Assembly (NCBI GenBank): GCA_942491735.1
Contig: CALOCN010000001.1
Span: 1,240,001 to 1,304,000 of the forward strand
Reading direction: 5' to 3'
Source of the DNA: CALOCN01 sp942491735
GTDB lineage: Bacteria; Eisenbacteria; RBG-16-71-46; JABDJR01
Length of the DNA stretch: 64,000 nucleotides
Below the pieces are notes generated by a model. That model did not search any database, had not been told where the DNA came from, and saw only the letters and a program-made list of their open reading frames with translations. A program made the position numbers and the translations under genes. Of the stretch, positions 24,609 through 33,718 are shown in pieces. How positions within the stretch are numbered: position 1 is the first letter of the stretch; each line of letters starts with the position of its first letter.

Positions 24609-25250
24609 ATGTTCCAACGTGTGTCTATCCTGACCGGCCTGTGCGCCGTGCTCGGACTGACTTTCGGCACCCAGGTGGCCGAGAGCACCAGCGTCCGCGC
24701 CCGCACCCTGGTCGACCTGATCGAGCTGTCCGAGATGATCGTGCTCGGGGACGTGCGCGACGTGCGCGACGGCTTCGACGCCTCGGGCGTTCCCTTCACC
24801 GAGATCACCCTCGACGTCGGCGAATCCGTGCGTGGATCGTTGGGTGCCCAGTACACCTTTCGCCAGTTCGGACTGCTGGAGCCGCGTCAGTTGGCCGACG
24901 GCACCTGGAACCTGAACGTCTCGCCGGACGGCTGGCCCCGCTTCCACAAGGGAGAGCGCGTGGTCCTCTTCCTGCACCCGGCGGGGGAGTTGACCGGTCT
25001 GCGCACCACCACCGGACTCTTCCAGGGCAAGTTCACCGTGGACGAGAACGGCATGGTGGCGAACCTCATCGGCAACCAGGGTCTGTTCAAGGGCGTGCGG
25101 GAGACCGCCGGCCGCTTGAGCCCCGTCGAACAGAAGATGCTCGCCCAGTCCAAGGGTGGCATCCAGTTGGATACCTTCCTGGGTCTTGTCCGCAAGGCGG
25201 TCCAGGAGCGTTGGGTCGAGGACCGGAGGTTGGTCGATGACAACAACTAG
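24609..25250 (+). CDS. Secreted protein of unknown function, protease partner
   Basis: A 213-residue protein with a signal peptide ending near residue 24. The mature part begins TSVRARTLVDLIELSEMIV and contains a beta-rich domain of about 110 residues (GDVRDVRDGF ... FRQFGLLEPRQ ... RVVLFLHPAGE), then a charged helical tail. I do not recognise the family, but its coupling to a secreted metalloprotease by a 14 bp overlap suggests a dedicated partner, inhibitor or propeptide-like role. The ATG has AGAGAGG upstream. Confidence 0.72.
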   Translation: MFQRVSILTGLCAVLGLTFGTQVAESTSVRARTLVDLIELSEMIVLGDVRDVRDGFDASGVPFTEITLDVGESVRGSLGAQYTFRQFGLLEPRQLADGTWNLNVSPDGWPRFHKGERVVLFLHPAGELTGLRTTTGLFQGKFTVDENGMVANLIGNQGLFKGVRETAGRLSPVEQKMLAQSKGGIQLDTFLGLVRKAVQERWVEDRRLVDDNN

Positions 25251-27801
25251 CCGCCTCCTGTTGCTCCTCATTGCCCTGGCCGTCCCCGCCGCGTCCTTTG
25301 CCGCGGGACCGTTGCTCATCTTCGACCCCCCCACCCGGACCCCGTGGGCCTACGCTCCCGGAAACGTCAACGGGTACACGGACCTCGGCGCCATGGGCCC
25401 CACCCTCACCAACGCCGAGGCGGACGCCATCGTCGCGTTCAGTCTCGGTCAGTGGACCGGGGTGGCGTCCTCGTACTTCTCCTCGACGGTGGCGGGGGAC
25501 TTCGGTTCCATCGGTCTTCCTGACATCACCGGAGCGAACGCCGGTCTGGTGGTCGGCACCAACAACGGTGGCGGCATCCATGTCATGTACGACAACGACG
25601 GATCCATCATCAGCGGGTTCTTCGGGGCACCGGCCGGGGTGTTGGGGATTGCCTCCCCCGATTTCGGATCCGCCGGAACGCTGACCGAGAGTTGGGCCGT
25701 GCTCAACGGGACGTCAGTGGATCCGTCGGACGCGGTCGGCACCTACTTTGCCGGCGTGTTCACCCACGAGCTGGGTCACTCCATCAACCTCGCCCATGTG
25801 CAGACCAACGGGGCGATCACCTTCTTTGGTGACGCCACCGGTCCTTCCGGTTGCGGCCTGCCCTACGGCGGAGCCCCGTCGATTTCCAACCTGGAGACGA
25901 TGTACCCGTTCATCGACCCCTCCTTCGGGAGCGTGGGTCAGCAGATGTCGATCGTCGACAATCTCGACGATCAGGTCTCCCTTTCCGATATCTACCCCAC
26001 CGGCGGCTATCCCGGGAACCGGGCCACCATCGATGGGACGGTGTATCTGGCGGACGGCGTGACCGAGGTAACCGGGGTCAACGTCATCGCACGCAACGTG
26101 GCCAATCCCTGGGTGGACTGTGTCTCGCATCTCTCCGGGGACTTCACCCAGGGATCCCTGGGTGACGACGGGTTCTACGAGTTCCAGGGACTGACCCCCG
26201 GGGCCGACTACGTCATCTATATCGACGGGATCGTGGCCGGTGGCTTCAGTACCCCGGCGGCCGGAGTTCCCGCGGCTGCCGAGGAGTTCCACAACGGAGT
26301 GAGCGAGTCCGGGGATCCGGGAATCGACAGTCGTTGTGCTTCGACCACGGTGTCCGCCGGGGCGGGAGGAACCACAACCGCGGATGTCATCATCAACGAG
26401 CCGTTCGTCCTGTTGGGAGACGACAGCTTCACCGAGGTTCAACTGCCCTTCACGTTCCCGTTCTGTGACGTGGCCTACAACTCGGTGTTCATCAACGCCA
26501 ACGGCAACCTGACCTTCGGCGCCGGGGACGCGGACTACTCGGCGACCGTTTCCGAGTTCCTGAACGGCCCGCCGCGCATTTCCGGGGTGTGGACGGATCT
26601 GAGTCCACAGCTGGGCGAGGTCACCGCGTCCGGTAATGCGACCGAGTTCACCATTGCCTTCAATGCCGTCCCGGAGTGGAACACCACCAACGTGAATACG
26701 TTCGAGTTCCGGTTGCGCCCCAACGGCACCTACGATGTGGATTACGACCGGATCGACGCCACCGCGGCCCTGGCCGGGCGGACACCGGGCGGCGGCGCGG
26801 CGAATCCCGGGGGCAGCGATCTGAGCGCCCTCGCCCAGCCCATCACCGGCACCACGGTGTACCAGAACTTCGCCGCCGGGTGGGATCTGGACTTCACCAA
26901 CCTGCTCTATGCCACGTGCGGGGACAGCTGCGTGGCCAACACCCCGCCCACCGCCGTGTGCCAGAACGTGAGCGTGAACGGTTCGGGTGCCGGCTGCCTG
27001 GTGGCCGTCACCCCGGGCCAGGTCGACTTCGGGTCCTTCGACCCCGACGGCGACCCGCTGAACTTCGTGCTGAGTCCGCCCGGCCCGTACGCGGAGGGCG
27101 TGACCAACGTCCAGCTCGTGGTCACGGATCCCTGCGGTGACTTCGATATCTGCAGTGCCAGCATCACCGTGACCTGTTCGATGGGACCCATCAAGGACGT
27201 GGGTCCGGCTTCGATCGCGTTCAATGTGGCTCCGGGCGACACTGCCTGCGAGAAGGTCACCATCCGCAATACCGGGGACGAGAACCTCATCATCAACTCC
27301 ATCAACGGGTGTGCCGCCGCGCCGTTCTGGACCGACCTCACGGGTCTGGTCACCACCATCCCGGCCGGGGACTCGACCTGCTTTCTCCTGTGCTACAGCT
27401 CGGCCACTCCCATGTCGAGCGACTCCTGCACGGTGACCGTGGACACCAACGACGGATCGTGCGACGTCACGGCGTCGGTGGGAGCGATTCTCGCGGCCGA
27501 TCGCCCGGGGGCGCTCGGGGCGGGACTCGTTCTCTCACCCGCCTTGCCCAACCCGTTCACCTCGGCGACCCGGATCCGCTTCGCCCTCGGTGAGGACACC
27601 CCGGTGCGGCTCGACGTGTTCGACTTCCAGGGGCGCCGTTTGCGGACCCTCGTCGACGGGCAGTTGTTCACCGCCGGGGAACACGAGGTGCGGTGGGACG
27701 GAATGGACGCCCGAGGACGGCCGGTGGCTTCCGGGATCTATCTCATCCGGGTGGCCTCGGACCAGGAGTCGAAGACCACCCGACTGGTCCGCACCCGCTA
27801 G
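25237..27801 (+). CDS. Secreted metzincin-like protease with sorting domain
   Basis: An 854-residue protein with a signal peptide (LLLLLIALAVPAASFA). The zinc motif HELGHSINLAH lies near residues 177-187. This is HExxHxxxxxH with asparagine where metzincins usually have glycine, in a matrixin-like domain. Downstream are a carboxypeptidase-regulatory-like segment, a nidogen-like domain (VFINANGNLTFG), cysteine-rich Ig-like modules, and a FlgD-like C-terminus (FDFQGRRLRTLVDG ... VASGIYLIRV, ending TRLVRTR). The ATG at 25237 has GGAGG and overlaps the preceding gene. A strong hairpin follows at 27824. It probably acts outside the cell on proteins. Confidence 0.85.
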   Translation: MTTTSRLLLLLIALAVPAASFAAGPLLIFDPPTRTPWAYAPGNVNGYTDLGAMGPTLTNAEADAIVAFSLGQWTGVASSYFSSTVAGDFGSIGLPDITGANAGLVVGTNNGGGIHVMYDNDGSIISGFFGAPAGVLGIASPDFGSAGTLTESWAVLNGTSVDPSDAVGTYFAGVFTHELGHSINLAHVQTNGAITFFGDATGPSGCGLPYGGAPSISNLETMYPFIDPSFGSVGQQMSIVDNLDDQVSLSDIYPTGGYPGNRATIDGTVYLADGVTEVTGVNVIARNVANPWVDCVSHLSGDFTQGSLGDDGFYEFQGLTPGADYVIYIDGIVAGGFSTPAAGVPAAAEEFHNGVSESGDPGIDSRCASTTVSAGAGGTTTADVIINEPFVLLGDDSFTEVQLPFTFPFCDVAYNSVFINANGNLTFGAGDADYSATVSEFLNGPPRISGVWTDLSPQLGEVTASGNATEFTIAFNAVPEWNTTNVNTFEFRLRPNGTYDVDYDRIDATAALAGRTPGGGAANPGGSDLSALAQPITGTTVYQNFAAGWDLDFTNLLYATCGDSCVANTPPTAVCQNVSVNGSGAGCLVAVTPGQVDFGSFDPDGDPLNFVLSPPGPYAEGVTNVQLVVTDPCGDFDICSASITVTCSMGPIKDVGPASIAFNVAPGDTACEKVTIRNTGDENLIINSINGCAAAPFWTDLTGLVTTIPAGDSTCFLLCYSSATPMSSDSCTVTVDTNDGSCDVTASVGAILAADRPGALGAGLVLSPALPNPFTSATRIRFALGEDTPVRLDVFDFQGRRLRTLVDGQLFTAGEHEVRWDGMDARGRPVASGIYLIRVASDQESKTTRLVRTR

Positions 27802-27823
27802 CCCCGGACCGACAGGAAACGAT

Positions 27824-27858
27824 TCGAGCCGCATCGCCTCCACGGCGGTGCGGCTCGA
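27824..27858 (+). terminator. Strong hairpin after the metalloprotease gene
   Basis: CGAGCCGCA pairs with TGCGGCTCG (9 bp), with an inner CGCC/GGCG stem and a five-base loop. It lies about 25 bp after the stop codon. The T-tract is weak, but the hairpin separates the protease operon from the tRNA-Cys promoter. Confidence 0.6.
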
Positions 27859-27879
27859 TGCTTCCCCGCCCGACCCGCG

Positions 27880-27909
27880 TTGCGTCACGTCTTGCGCGTG
27901 TGATAGGGT
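27880..27909 (+). promoter_or_regulatory. Possible promoter of tRNA-Cys
   Basis: TTGCGT (27880-27885), 18 bp spacer, TAGGGT (27904-27909), ending 14 bases before the tRNA 5' end. Both hexamers are imperfect. Confidence 0.4.
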
Positions 27910-27923
27910 CCTTCGCCTTGCGG

Positions 27924-27999
27924 GGCGCCATACCCAAGCGGCTAAGGGGACGGACTGCAAATCCGTTATGCGGCGGTTCGAATCCGCCTGGCGCCTCCA
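27924..27999 (+). tRNA. tRNA-Cys (anticodon GCA)
   Basis: A 76 nt cloverleaf including encoded CCA. The acceptor GGCGCCA pairs with TGGCGCC and the discriminator is T. The anticodon stem ACGGA/TCCGT has loop CTGCAAA giving anticodon GCA, and the T arm is GGCGG-TTCGAAT-CCGCC. It is followed by its own terminator. Confidence 0.97.
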
Positions 28000-28007
28000 T
28001 TTTTTTT

Positions 28008-28044
28008 TGCCGTGCGACTCGCCCCGCGAGCGCACGGCATTTTT
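28008..28044 (+). terminator. Intrinsic terminator of tRNA-Cys
   Basis: TGCCGTGCG pairs with CGCACGGCA (9 bp) with an inner CTCG/CGAG stem around a CCCCG loop, followed directly by TTTTT (28040-28044). An eight-base T run also precedes the stem. Confidence 0.85.
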
Positions 28045-28075
28045 CTGCCCGGCTCCCGGGCTCTTGCCCGGCCCC

Positions 28076-29482
28076 CTAGCGGGTCTTGACCATCCGCACC
28101 GTACCCACCGTCGCACCATCCAACGCGGTGCGGCCAAAGTAGACCCCCGGCTTCACCGCGATTCCCCGGTCGTCCCGGCCATCCCAGGCCAGTTCGTGCT
28201 CACCGGGGGGAAGTTCGCCGTCGTGAAGGTCCCGCACCAGCCGGCCCGAGGCATCGAACACCCGTACCGTCACCCGTTGCGCCCCCGAGAGAAGCGGGCC
28301 GTCCCCCACGATGGACAGACGGATGCGACTCTGGGTCCGCATGGGGTTCGGGTAGGCGCTCAGCCCGACCGCGGGAACCGGATCCGGCTGGCCGGCGTCG
28401 AGGAGTCCCGATCCCTGCAGCTTCTGGATCCGGTGATTGTTGCCGTCGACGATGTACAGGTTTCCCAGTGCATCCACGCCCACGTCATCCGGGAAGCGGA
28501 ACTCCCCCCACCCCGAGCCCAGCTCGCCCCCCCAGTGATCCTGGAAGACCCCCTCCCCGTTGAACAGCTGGACACGCTGGTTGGCCGAGTCGGTCACCAC
28601 GATCCGCCCCAGGGGGTCGACCGCGAGCCCGGTCGGCTGATCGAACTGCCCGAACCAGGAACCCTGCATGCCCCAGGAGCGCAGATGGGCTCCCGTCGCG
28701 TTGAACTTCTGGATCCGATGGTTGTAGGTATCCGCGACATAGACGGACCCCTGGGCGTCGATGGTGATGCCGTAGGGCGTATCGAACTCCCCGTCCGCCT
28801 CGCCCGGCTCTCCCCAGGAACGGAGGAAGGTTCCGGAGGCGCTGAACGCCTGAACCCGATGGTTGTCGCTGTCGGTGACGAACACCGTGCCGTCCTGGGC
28901 GACCGCGATGCCGCGTGGGTTCGCGAACTGTCCCGGCTCGTTCCCCAACTCCCCCCACGAGGCGAGGAAGTCCCCGGTGGGGGTGAACTTCTGGATGCGG
29001 TGATTGCCCCGGTCCACCACGTAGACCAGCCCCGCCGGCCCGACCGCGACGTCCAACGGGTACTTGAACTCACCCTCGCCGGTTCCCATCGCGCTTCCGG
29101 CAAACCCGGGGGTGGAAGCCATGCGGTAGGGGACATCATGGGGGAGGCTGGGGTTGGGCTCGAGGCCCCACTTGAGCAGGAACTCGCCGGTCGGGTCGAA
29201 CTTCTGGATCCGATGGTTGAGCACATCGGCCACATAGAGGTTGCCGGCAGCGTCGACCGCGGTTCCATGGGGGTTGTCGAGTTGCCCGTCCTGCATTCCC
29301 CGTCCACCGGTGGAGTTCAGCACGGTTACCGACTTGGGGGGGGCCACGTTCTGGGCCTCGGCGAGTCCTGGCAGCGCCAACGCAATCACGGCCAGAAGAG
29401 GGGCCCTTCGAACCAAACCCAGCGAGGAAAACAAAACCAACAGGGTGCGCGACGTACGAAGGCGGATAACCGTCTCCTTCAA
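28076..29482 (-). CDS. Secreted NHL-repeat beta-propeller with sorting domain
   Basis: A 468-residue exported protein. The N-terminus has a long signal region (core LLAVIALALPGLAEA). Residues 55-370 hold about six NHL repeats with the typical pattern NPHGTAVDAAGNLYVAD and NHRIQKF, enough for a six-bladed propeller. The last 85 residues form the FlgD-like domain (FDASGRLVRDLHDG ... KPGVYFGRT, ending VRMVKTR). NHL propellers usually bind proteins, nucleic acids or sugars; some cleave peptide-amide intermediates, but no such catalytic signature is claimed here. It is convergent with tRNA-Cys. Confidence 0.88.
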   Translation of the reverse strand: MKETVIRLRTSRTLLVLFSSLGLVRRAPLLAVIALALPGLAEAQNVAPPKSVTVLNSTGGRGMQDGQLDNPHGTAVDAAGNLYVADVLNHRIQKFDPTGEFLLKWGLEPNPSLPHDVPYRMASTPGFAGSAMGTGEGEFKYPLDVAVGPAGLVYVVDRGNHRIQKFTPTGDFLASWGELGNEPGQFANPRGIAVAQDGTVFVTDSDNHRVQAFSASGTFLRSWGEPGEADGEFDTPYGITIDAQGSVYVADTYNHRIQKFNATGAHLRSWGMQGSWFGQFDQPTGLAVDPLGRIVVTDSANQRVQLFNGEGVFQDHWGGELGSGWGEFRFPDDVGVDALGNLYIVDGNNHRIQKLQGSGLLDAGQPDPVPAVGLSAYPNPMRTQSRIRLSIVGDGPLLSGAQRVTVRVFDASGRLVRDLHDGELPPGEHELAWDGRDDRGIAVKPGVYFGRTALDGATVGTVRMVKTR

Positions 29483-29574
29483 GTCGCCTGCAGACGCGCG
29501 TAATGTAGCAGTCGGGGGGGAAGCTGACTACCGGCTATCGTTTGCGAATCCGATTATCAGCGCGCTTTCCTGTG

Positions 29575-30129
29575 TCAGCTGCCGCGATCGTCGTTGTCGG
29601 TGTTGCGGTCCGGGTCGTCTTCGATCCCGGGGAAGGACTGCTCCCACACCCACAGGCGCCGCCACCCGTCGGCGCGGAGCCGATAGATCGCCAACAGGTT
29701 TTCGGGATGATCCGACAACTCGAACTTTCCCCACACCTCGACCGGCAACTCCGGCCAGCTGCGGGGGTCGAAGCCCTCGATGTAGACCTCGACCAGCGCC
29801 GTCATGTCCGTGGGGCCGCAGAAGAGGGAGATCGGGTTGAGGGCGCTGAGCAGCAGATCGCCTTTGTCCTGGGCCCCGTAGTTGGGGATCAGGTAGCCCT
29901 CGAGACGCACGAGTTGGCCGTCCAGGGCCTGCAGACCGGGTTCCCACTCCACCGACCCCCCCGGGAGGTAGTGCGTCCCGCGCAGCACCGACCAGGTGAG
30001 CAGGGGCGTGTCCTCGGGAGGCATGTCCTCGAGCGGCTTGGCGGTGAGGCCGGCCGGTACGAGGAGAAGACAGACAGCGAAGATATGGCGAAGGCAGGGA
30101 CGTAACACGGCACGTTTCTCCGGGGACAC
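29575..30129 (-). CDS. DUF3299-like exported protein
   Basis: A 184-residue protein with an N-terminal signal peptide (about 30 residues). The mature part carries the pattern LDGQLVRLEGYLIP, a middle LSALNPISLFCGPTD segment and a VEVYIEG strand, which fits the DUF3299 family of small periplasmic OB-like proteins. The function of that family is unknown. Relatives often lie near transport or membrane genes; here the neighbours are an NHL propeller downstream and a small lipoprotein upstream on the same strand. Confidence 0.62.
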   Translation of the reverse strand: MSPEKRAVLRPCLRHIFAVCLLLVPAGLTAKPLEDMPPEDTPLLTWSVLRGTHYLPGGSVEWEPGLQALDGQLVRLEGYLIPNYGAQDKGDLLLSALNPISLFCGPTDMTALVEVYIEGFDPRSWPELPVEVWGKFELSDHPENLLAIYRLRADGWRRLWVWEQSFPGIEDDPDRNTDNDDRGS

Positions 30130-30182
30130 CAGGGGCCGATTACTCTAGCAGACCCCCCCCCGGTCGCAGCAGCGTTCGTGTG

Positions 30183-30323
30183 CTACCGATCGCCCGCCGA
30201 TCGCCGCTGTTCGTCCGAGTCCCGATAGGTGCTGAAGCGGCCCGGGGGTTCCGGGCGATGGAACAGGCGGCGCAGCACGCGGCGCAGTTCCTCGAGCGCC
30301 AGAACGGTCAGGACCCGCCACAT
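30183..30323 (-). CDS. 46-residue hypothetical basic protein
   Basis: The frame starts one base after the stop of the small lipoprotein gene (TAG-G-ATG), so it would be translated by coupling. The peptide begins MWRVLTVLALEELRRVLRRL, a hydrophobic-then-basic amphipathic helix, and ends in a hydrophilic Arg/Ser tail. No family is recognised. Support is position and composition only. Confidence 0.4.
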   Translation of the reverse strand: MWRVLTVLALEELRRVLRRLFHRPEPPGRFSTYRDSDEQRRSAGDR

Positions 30324-30324
30324 C

Positions 30325-30603
30325 CTAGGGGGTCTCCGCCGAGGCTTCGCGCACCGTGGCCGGCGAGGGCACGCGCCAGCTTCCGGGTACCCAGAGGTAC
30401 CCTTCCTCGCGCCCGGCCCAGGTCCAGTGGCCGGAGACCCAAACCGCACGCGGGTTTGGGCTTGGGGGCCGCACCGTGCTCAGGGAGGCGGCCCCGGGAG
30501 GGGGCTGGGGCGGAGAGCCGGCACAGGCAGGCAGCCCCAGAAACAGGGCGATCAAGCCTCGGTCCGCCAGTCGGCGCCAGGTCTGTCGCATGCATCGGTT
30601 CAT
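30325..30603 (-). CDS. Small lipoprotein with YXWGXW-like repeats
   Basis: A 92-residue protein with a signal peptide and lipobox LPAC (C27). The mature region is Pro-rich and then has two tryptophan-rich units, AVWVSGHWTWAG and YLWVPGSWRVP, of the YXWGXW (WxxGxW) repeat type found in small exported proteins of Gram-negative bacteria. The ATG at 30603 has GGGGGAG upstream. A coupled 46-codon frame follows. Function is unknown. Confidence 0.72.
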   Translation of the reverse strand: MNRCMRQTWRRLADRGLIALFLGLPACAGSPPQPPPGAASLSTVRPPSPNPRAVWVSGHWTWAGREEGYLWVPGSWRVPSPATVREASAETP

Positions 30604-30798
30604 GGGCTCCCCCGGGAGTCGCCCGGCGGAATCCGGGCTCTCCCTCCGGTATCGGCCGCTGGGGCCGGGGCCTTGAACTCGCTGTGCGTGATAGGCTTGC
30701 CGCGATTCCCACCCAGGTTGGCCCCCGGACAGGGAGTTGCCGTCCGGGCTCACCCGCTCTATGTTAGGGATGTCGGGCCCCCCCCTCCGGCCAGAACC

Positions 30799-33570
30799 AT
30801 GCTGCTGAAACCCTGTCTGCTCGCAGTCGCTCTTGGAATCCTTCTCGCGGGAGGGATGGCCGAGGCCACCTCGCCCCACCCCGATGTGGAGCGGGCGATC
30901 GCCGCTGGCCGTCTCCATCCCCTTCGCGGCGAGCCCAGGGTCGAGTACGGGGGGCTTAGCCCCGTCGCTCGCGCCTCGGGCCGGCGGTTCAATCCGACCC
31001 CGCGCCTGCTCGTCCTGCTGCTGGATTTTCCCGACCGGCCCGCCCAGCCCGGTTTCGAGCCGGCCCACTTCGAGGACCTCTACTTCTCCCGGGGGACCCG
31101 GGAGACGGTGAGTCTGCGGGACTACTACCTGGAAGCCAGCTACGGGCAGATGGATGTCACCGGTGAGGTGCATGGCTGGATCCGCATGCCCCAGAGCTAT
31201 GCCTTCTATGCCCACGAGGCGTCCGGCGTCTGCGGGAACTGTTTCCCCAACAACGCCCGGGGGCTTGCCGCCCACGCCGTGGATGCCGCCCTCGCCCGCG
31301 GCATCGACCCGGCACGCTTCGACCACGATGACGACGGGATCATCGACGGGTTCATCCTCGTTTTCCCGGGACAAGGGTCGGAACGCACGTTCTCCAACCG
31401 GGACTTCCACTCCCACTACTGGAACATGACCGCCAACACCGCGGTGGGCGACATCGGGATTCCGGACTACGCCCTGGTCGCAGCGGACGAGAACGTGGGG
31501 GTGGTGGTCCACGAATACGGCCATGTGCTGGGCGGGGACGACCTCTACGACACCCGGAACCTGGGGAACGGACTCGGCGACTTTTCCGTGATGGCCAAGG
31601 GGAACTGGTTCGACGGGGGACGACGGCCGGGAGGGCCGGACCCGTTCACCCGCGCCCAGTGGGGTTTCGTGACCCCCGAGAACGTGGGTGCGGACGAGCC
31701 CCGCATCGAGATCCGACGCGTCAACGAGAACCCCCACGTGCTCCGGTTGTGGCGTGAAGGGGTCCGGGGGCGGGAGTACTTCCTGATCGAGAACCGCGCC
31801 GCGGTGGGGATCGACGGGTTCCTCCCGGGGGAGGGGATTCTCGTCTACCACGTCAACGAGTCCATCCAGCGTCAGGACGATGCGTCGCGCTACCGGGTTT
31901 CCGTGGTCCAGGCGGACGGACTGGACCAGTTGGGCCTGGGTCTACCGCGCAGCCAGGGGGATGCCGGGGATTTCCTGCCGGGGTCGGCCGAGGTCTATCA
32001 TCTGGACGACGATACGCAGCCCAGCCTGAGGGATCAGGCGGGAGAACCCACCGGCGTCTCCATCGACGTGTTGGACCCGCCCGGACCGGTGATGCGGATC
32101 GGCGCCACGGTGGGGATCAGCCTCGGCGGGGCGCCCAGACCGCGGGTGGAACTGGTTCTCGATGACGGCGGTTTCGCCGAGGGCATCGAAGCGGGCCGCC
32201 CGGCCACCTTGCGCGTCTTCCTGCACAACGAGGGCACCCGGCTGGAGGAAGGCACGCTGACCCTGATCTCCCGGGACCCCGCGGTCACCCTGATCACCCC
32301 CTACGAGGTCCCGATGCCGGGGCTTGGCGCCCTGGCCAGTCGTGATTTCCCGGTTCCGTTGCGGGTCGAGACCCGTTCCACCGGGACCCCGCGCGCCGTG
32401 GCGCTCGAAGCCCGCCTGGACCTGCCCGATGCCCGGTACACCCTGAACGCCGTGCTCCCCCTGGCCGCGAACCTGATCCGCCGGGAGAGCTTCGAACTGG
32501 AAGTGGCCGATGTGAACGCGGTGGCGGTGGACCCGGCCTCGACGGTGACCTGGGTCCGGTCCGATCGGCGGGTCAGCCACGGCACCCGGGCCTGGTGGAG
32601 CGGGGCGTACCCGGAACGCTCCAATCAGGCGCTGGTCCTGGGACCGTTCGTGGTGAACGAGACGGCCGAAGTGCGATTCGATCAGTTCATGCACGCCCAA
32701 TCGCTGGGGGAGTGGGCGCTGGACGGGGGCTTCCTCGAGATCTCCGACGACGGCGGCGCCACCTGGGCGCTCCTCGAACCGGAAGGCGGATACCCACACC
32801 GGTTCACCCTCACCGACGGGAACCCCTACACCGACAAGCCGGCCTGGTCGGGGCGCGCCGAGACGTGGGAGTCGGTTCGGGTGCCGGTGGTGGGATACAC
32901 CGGACCCATCTTCCTGCGGTTCGTCTTTGCCAGCGACTTCAGCGGGGCCGGCGTCCTGTACGACGGGTGGACCGTGGATGCCCTCGAGGTGCGTTCCTGG
33001 GATGGGGCCCATGCGGTGAGCCTGGACCCGGCCCCCCCGGACGCCCATGGGCAGGTGCGGGTCGGGGTGCGCTTCACCCCCATGCTCCCCACGCCCGTTC
33101 CCGCCTGGGTTCGCCTGGTTCGCTCCCGCGGAGCGGAGGAGGTGGTGCTGGGGTCGTGGTCCGCCGTGGAGAGGCTGACCACCTCGGTGCGCGTCCCCCC
33201 GATCACGCCGGGGGATGCGGTGTGGCTTGAATGGGAAAGCGCACGCCGGTACCGCTCGCAGCCGGTCTTCCTCTCCGCCCCCGCCGATTCCCGATCCCTG
33301 CTTGCCGGAACCCCCGCCGTCATGACCGCGGCCGGAGGGTGGGTCACCTATCGGGTCGTCGGCGACGGCGGAGCGGTGTGTCTGGAACTCCTGGATGTTC
33401 GGGGCGCGCGGGTCCGGACGCTCGTCCAGGACACCCTGCCATCCGGGACGCATCGCGTCCGCTTCCCGGACCATGACGACACCGGGCGTTCGCTGGCTTC
33501 CGGAGTCTACTTTCTCCGCTTCGTCACCGATGCGTCGCAGGCCACGCAAAAAATCATCCGCATCCCCTGA
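30799..33570 (+). CDS. M6 family secreted metalloprotease with sorting domain
   Basis: A 923-residue protein. The signal peptide is residues 1-23. The catalytic domain has the M6 (immune inhibitor A-like) zinc motif HEYGHVLGGDDLYD starting near H238, preceded by FDHDDDGIIDGFI and followed by GDFSVMAKGNW and the FLIENR and ILVYHVNE segments. Beta-rich modules follow, including a region with acidic tryptophan motifs (SDDGGATWALLEP). The C-terminus is the FlgD-like domain (LDVRGARVRTLVQD ... LASGVYFLRF, ending KIIRIP). It would degrade extracellular proteins. The gene has no clear ribosome binding site at the chosen ATG. Confidence 0.9.
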   Translation: MLLKPCLLAVALGILLAGGMAEATSPHPDVERAIAAGRLHPLRGEPRVEYGGLSPVARASGRRFNPTPRLLVLLLDFPDRPAQPGFEPAHFEDLYFSRGTRETVSLRDYYLEASYGQMDVTGEVHGWIRMPQSYAFYAHEASGVCGNCFPNNARGLAAHAVDAALARGIDPARFDHDDDGIIDGFILVFPGQGSERTFSNRDFHSHYWNMTANTAVGDIGIPDYALVAADENVGVVVHEYGHVLGGDDLYDTRNLGNGLGDFSVMAKGNWFDGGRRPGGPDPFTRAQWGFVTPENVGADEPRIEIRRVNENPHVLRLWREGVRGREYFLIENRAAVGIDGFLPGEGILVYHVNESIQRQDDASRYRVSVVQADGLDQLGLGLPRSQGDAGDFLPGSAEVYHLDDDTQPSLRDQAGEPTGVSIDVLDPPGPVMRIGATVGISLGGAPRPRVELVLDDGGFAEGIEAGRPATLRVFLHNEGTRLEEGTLTLISRDPAVTLITPYEVPMPGLGALASRDFPVPLRVETRSTGTPRAVALEARLDLPDARYTLNAVLPLAANLIRRESFELEVADVNAVAVDPASTVTWVRSDRRVSHGTRAWWSGAYPERSNQALVLGPFVVNETAEVRFDQFMHAQSLGEWALDGGFLEISDDGGATWALLEPEGGYPHRFTLTDGNPYTDKPAWSGRAETWESVRVPVVGYTGPIFLRFVFASDFSGAGVLYDGWTVDALEVRSWDGAHAVSLDPAPPDAHGQVRVGVRFTPMLPTPVPAWVRLVRSRGAEEVVLGSWSAVERLTTSVRVPPITPGDAVWLEWESARRYRSQPVFLSAPADSRSLLAGTPAVMTAAGGWVTYRVVGDGGAVCLELLDVRGARVRTLVQDTLPSGTHRVRFPDHDDTGRSLASGVYFLRFVTDASQATQKIIRIP

Positions 33571-33718
33571 ACGATTCGCCCACGCCCTGAAATCCCCTGT
33601 TCGCTCGTTGATTCGCTCCGTATACTGCGACGCGGAGGGCGGCGCGTGGGCACGCGCCAACGACATCGTGATTCAGTCATCACTTCGTTCGACACGAACG
33701 TCGTGGAGACCGTGGTGC

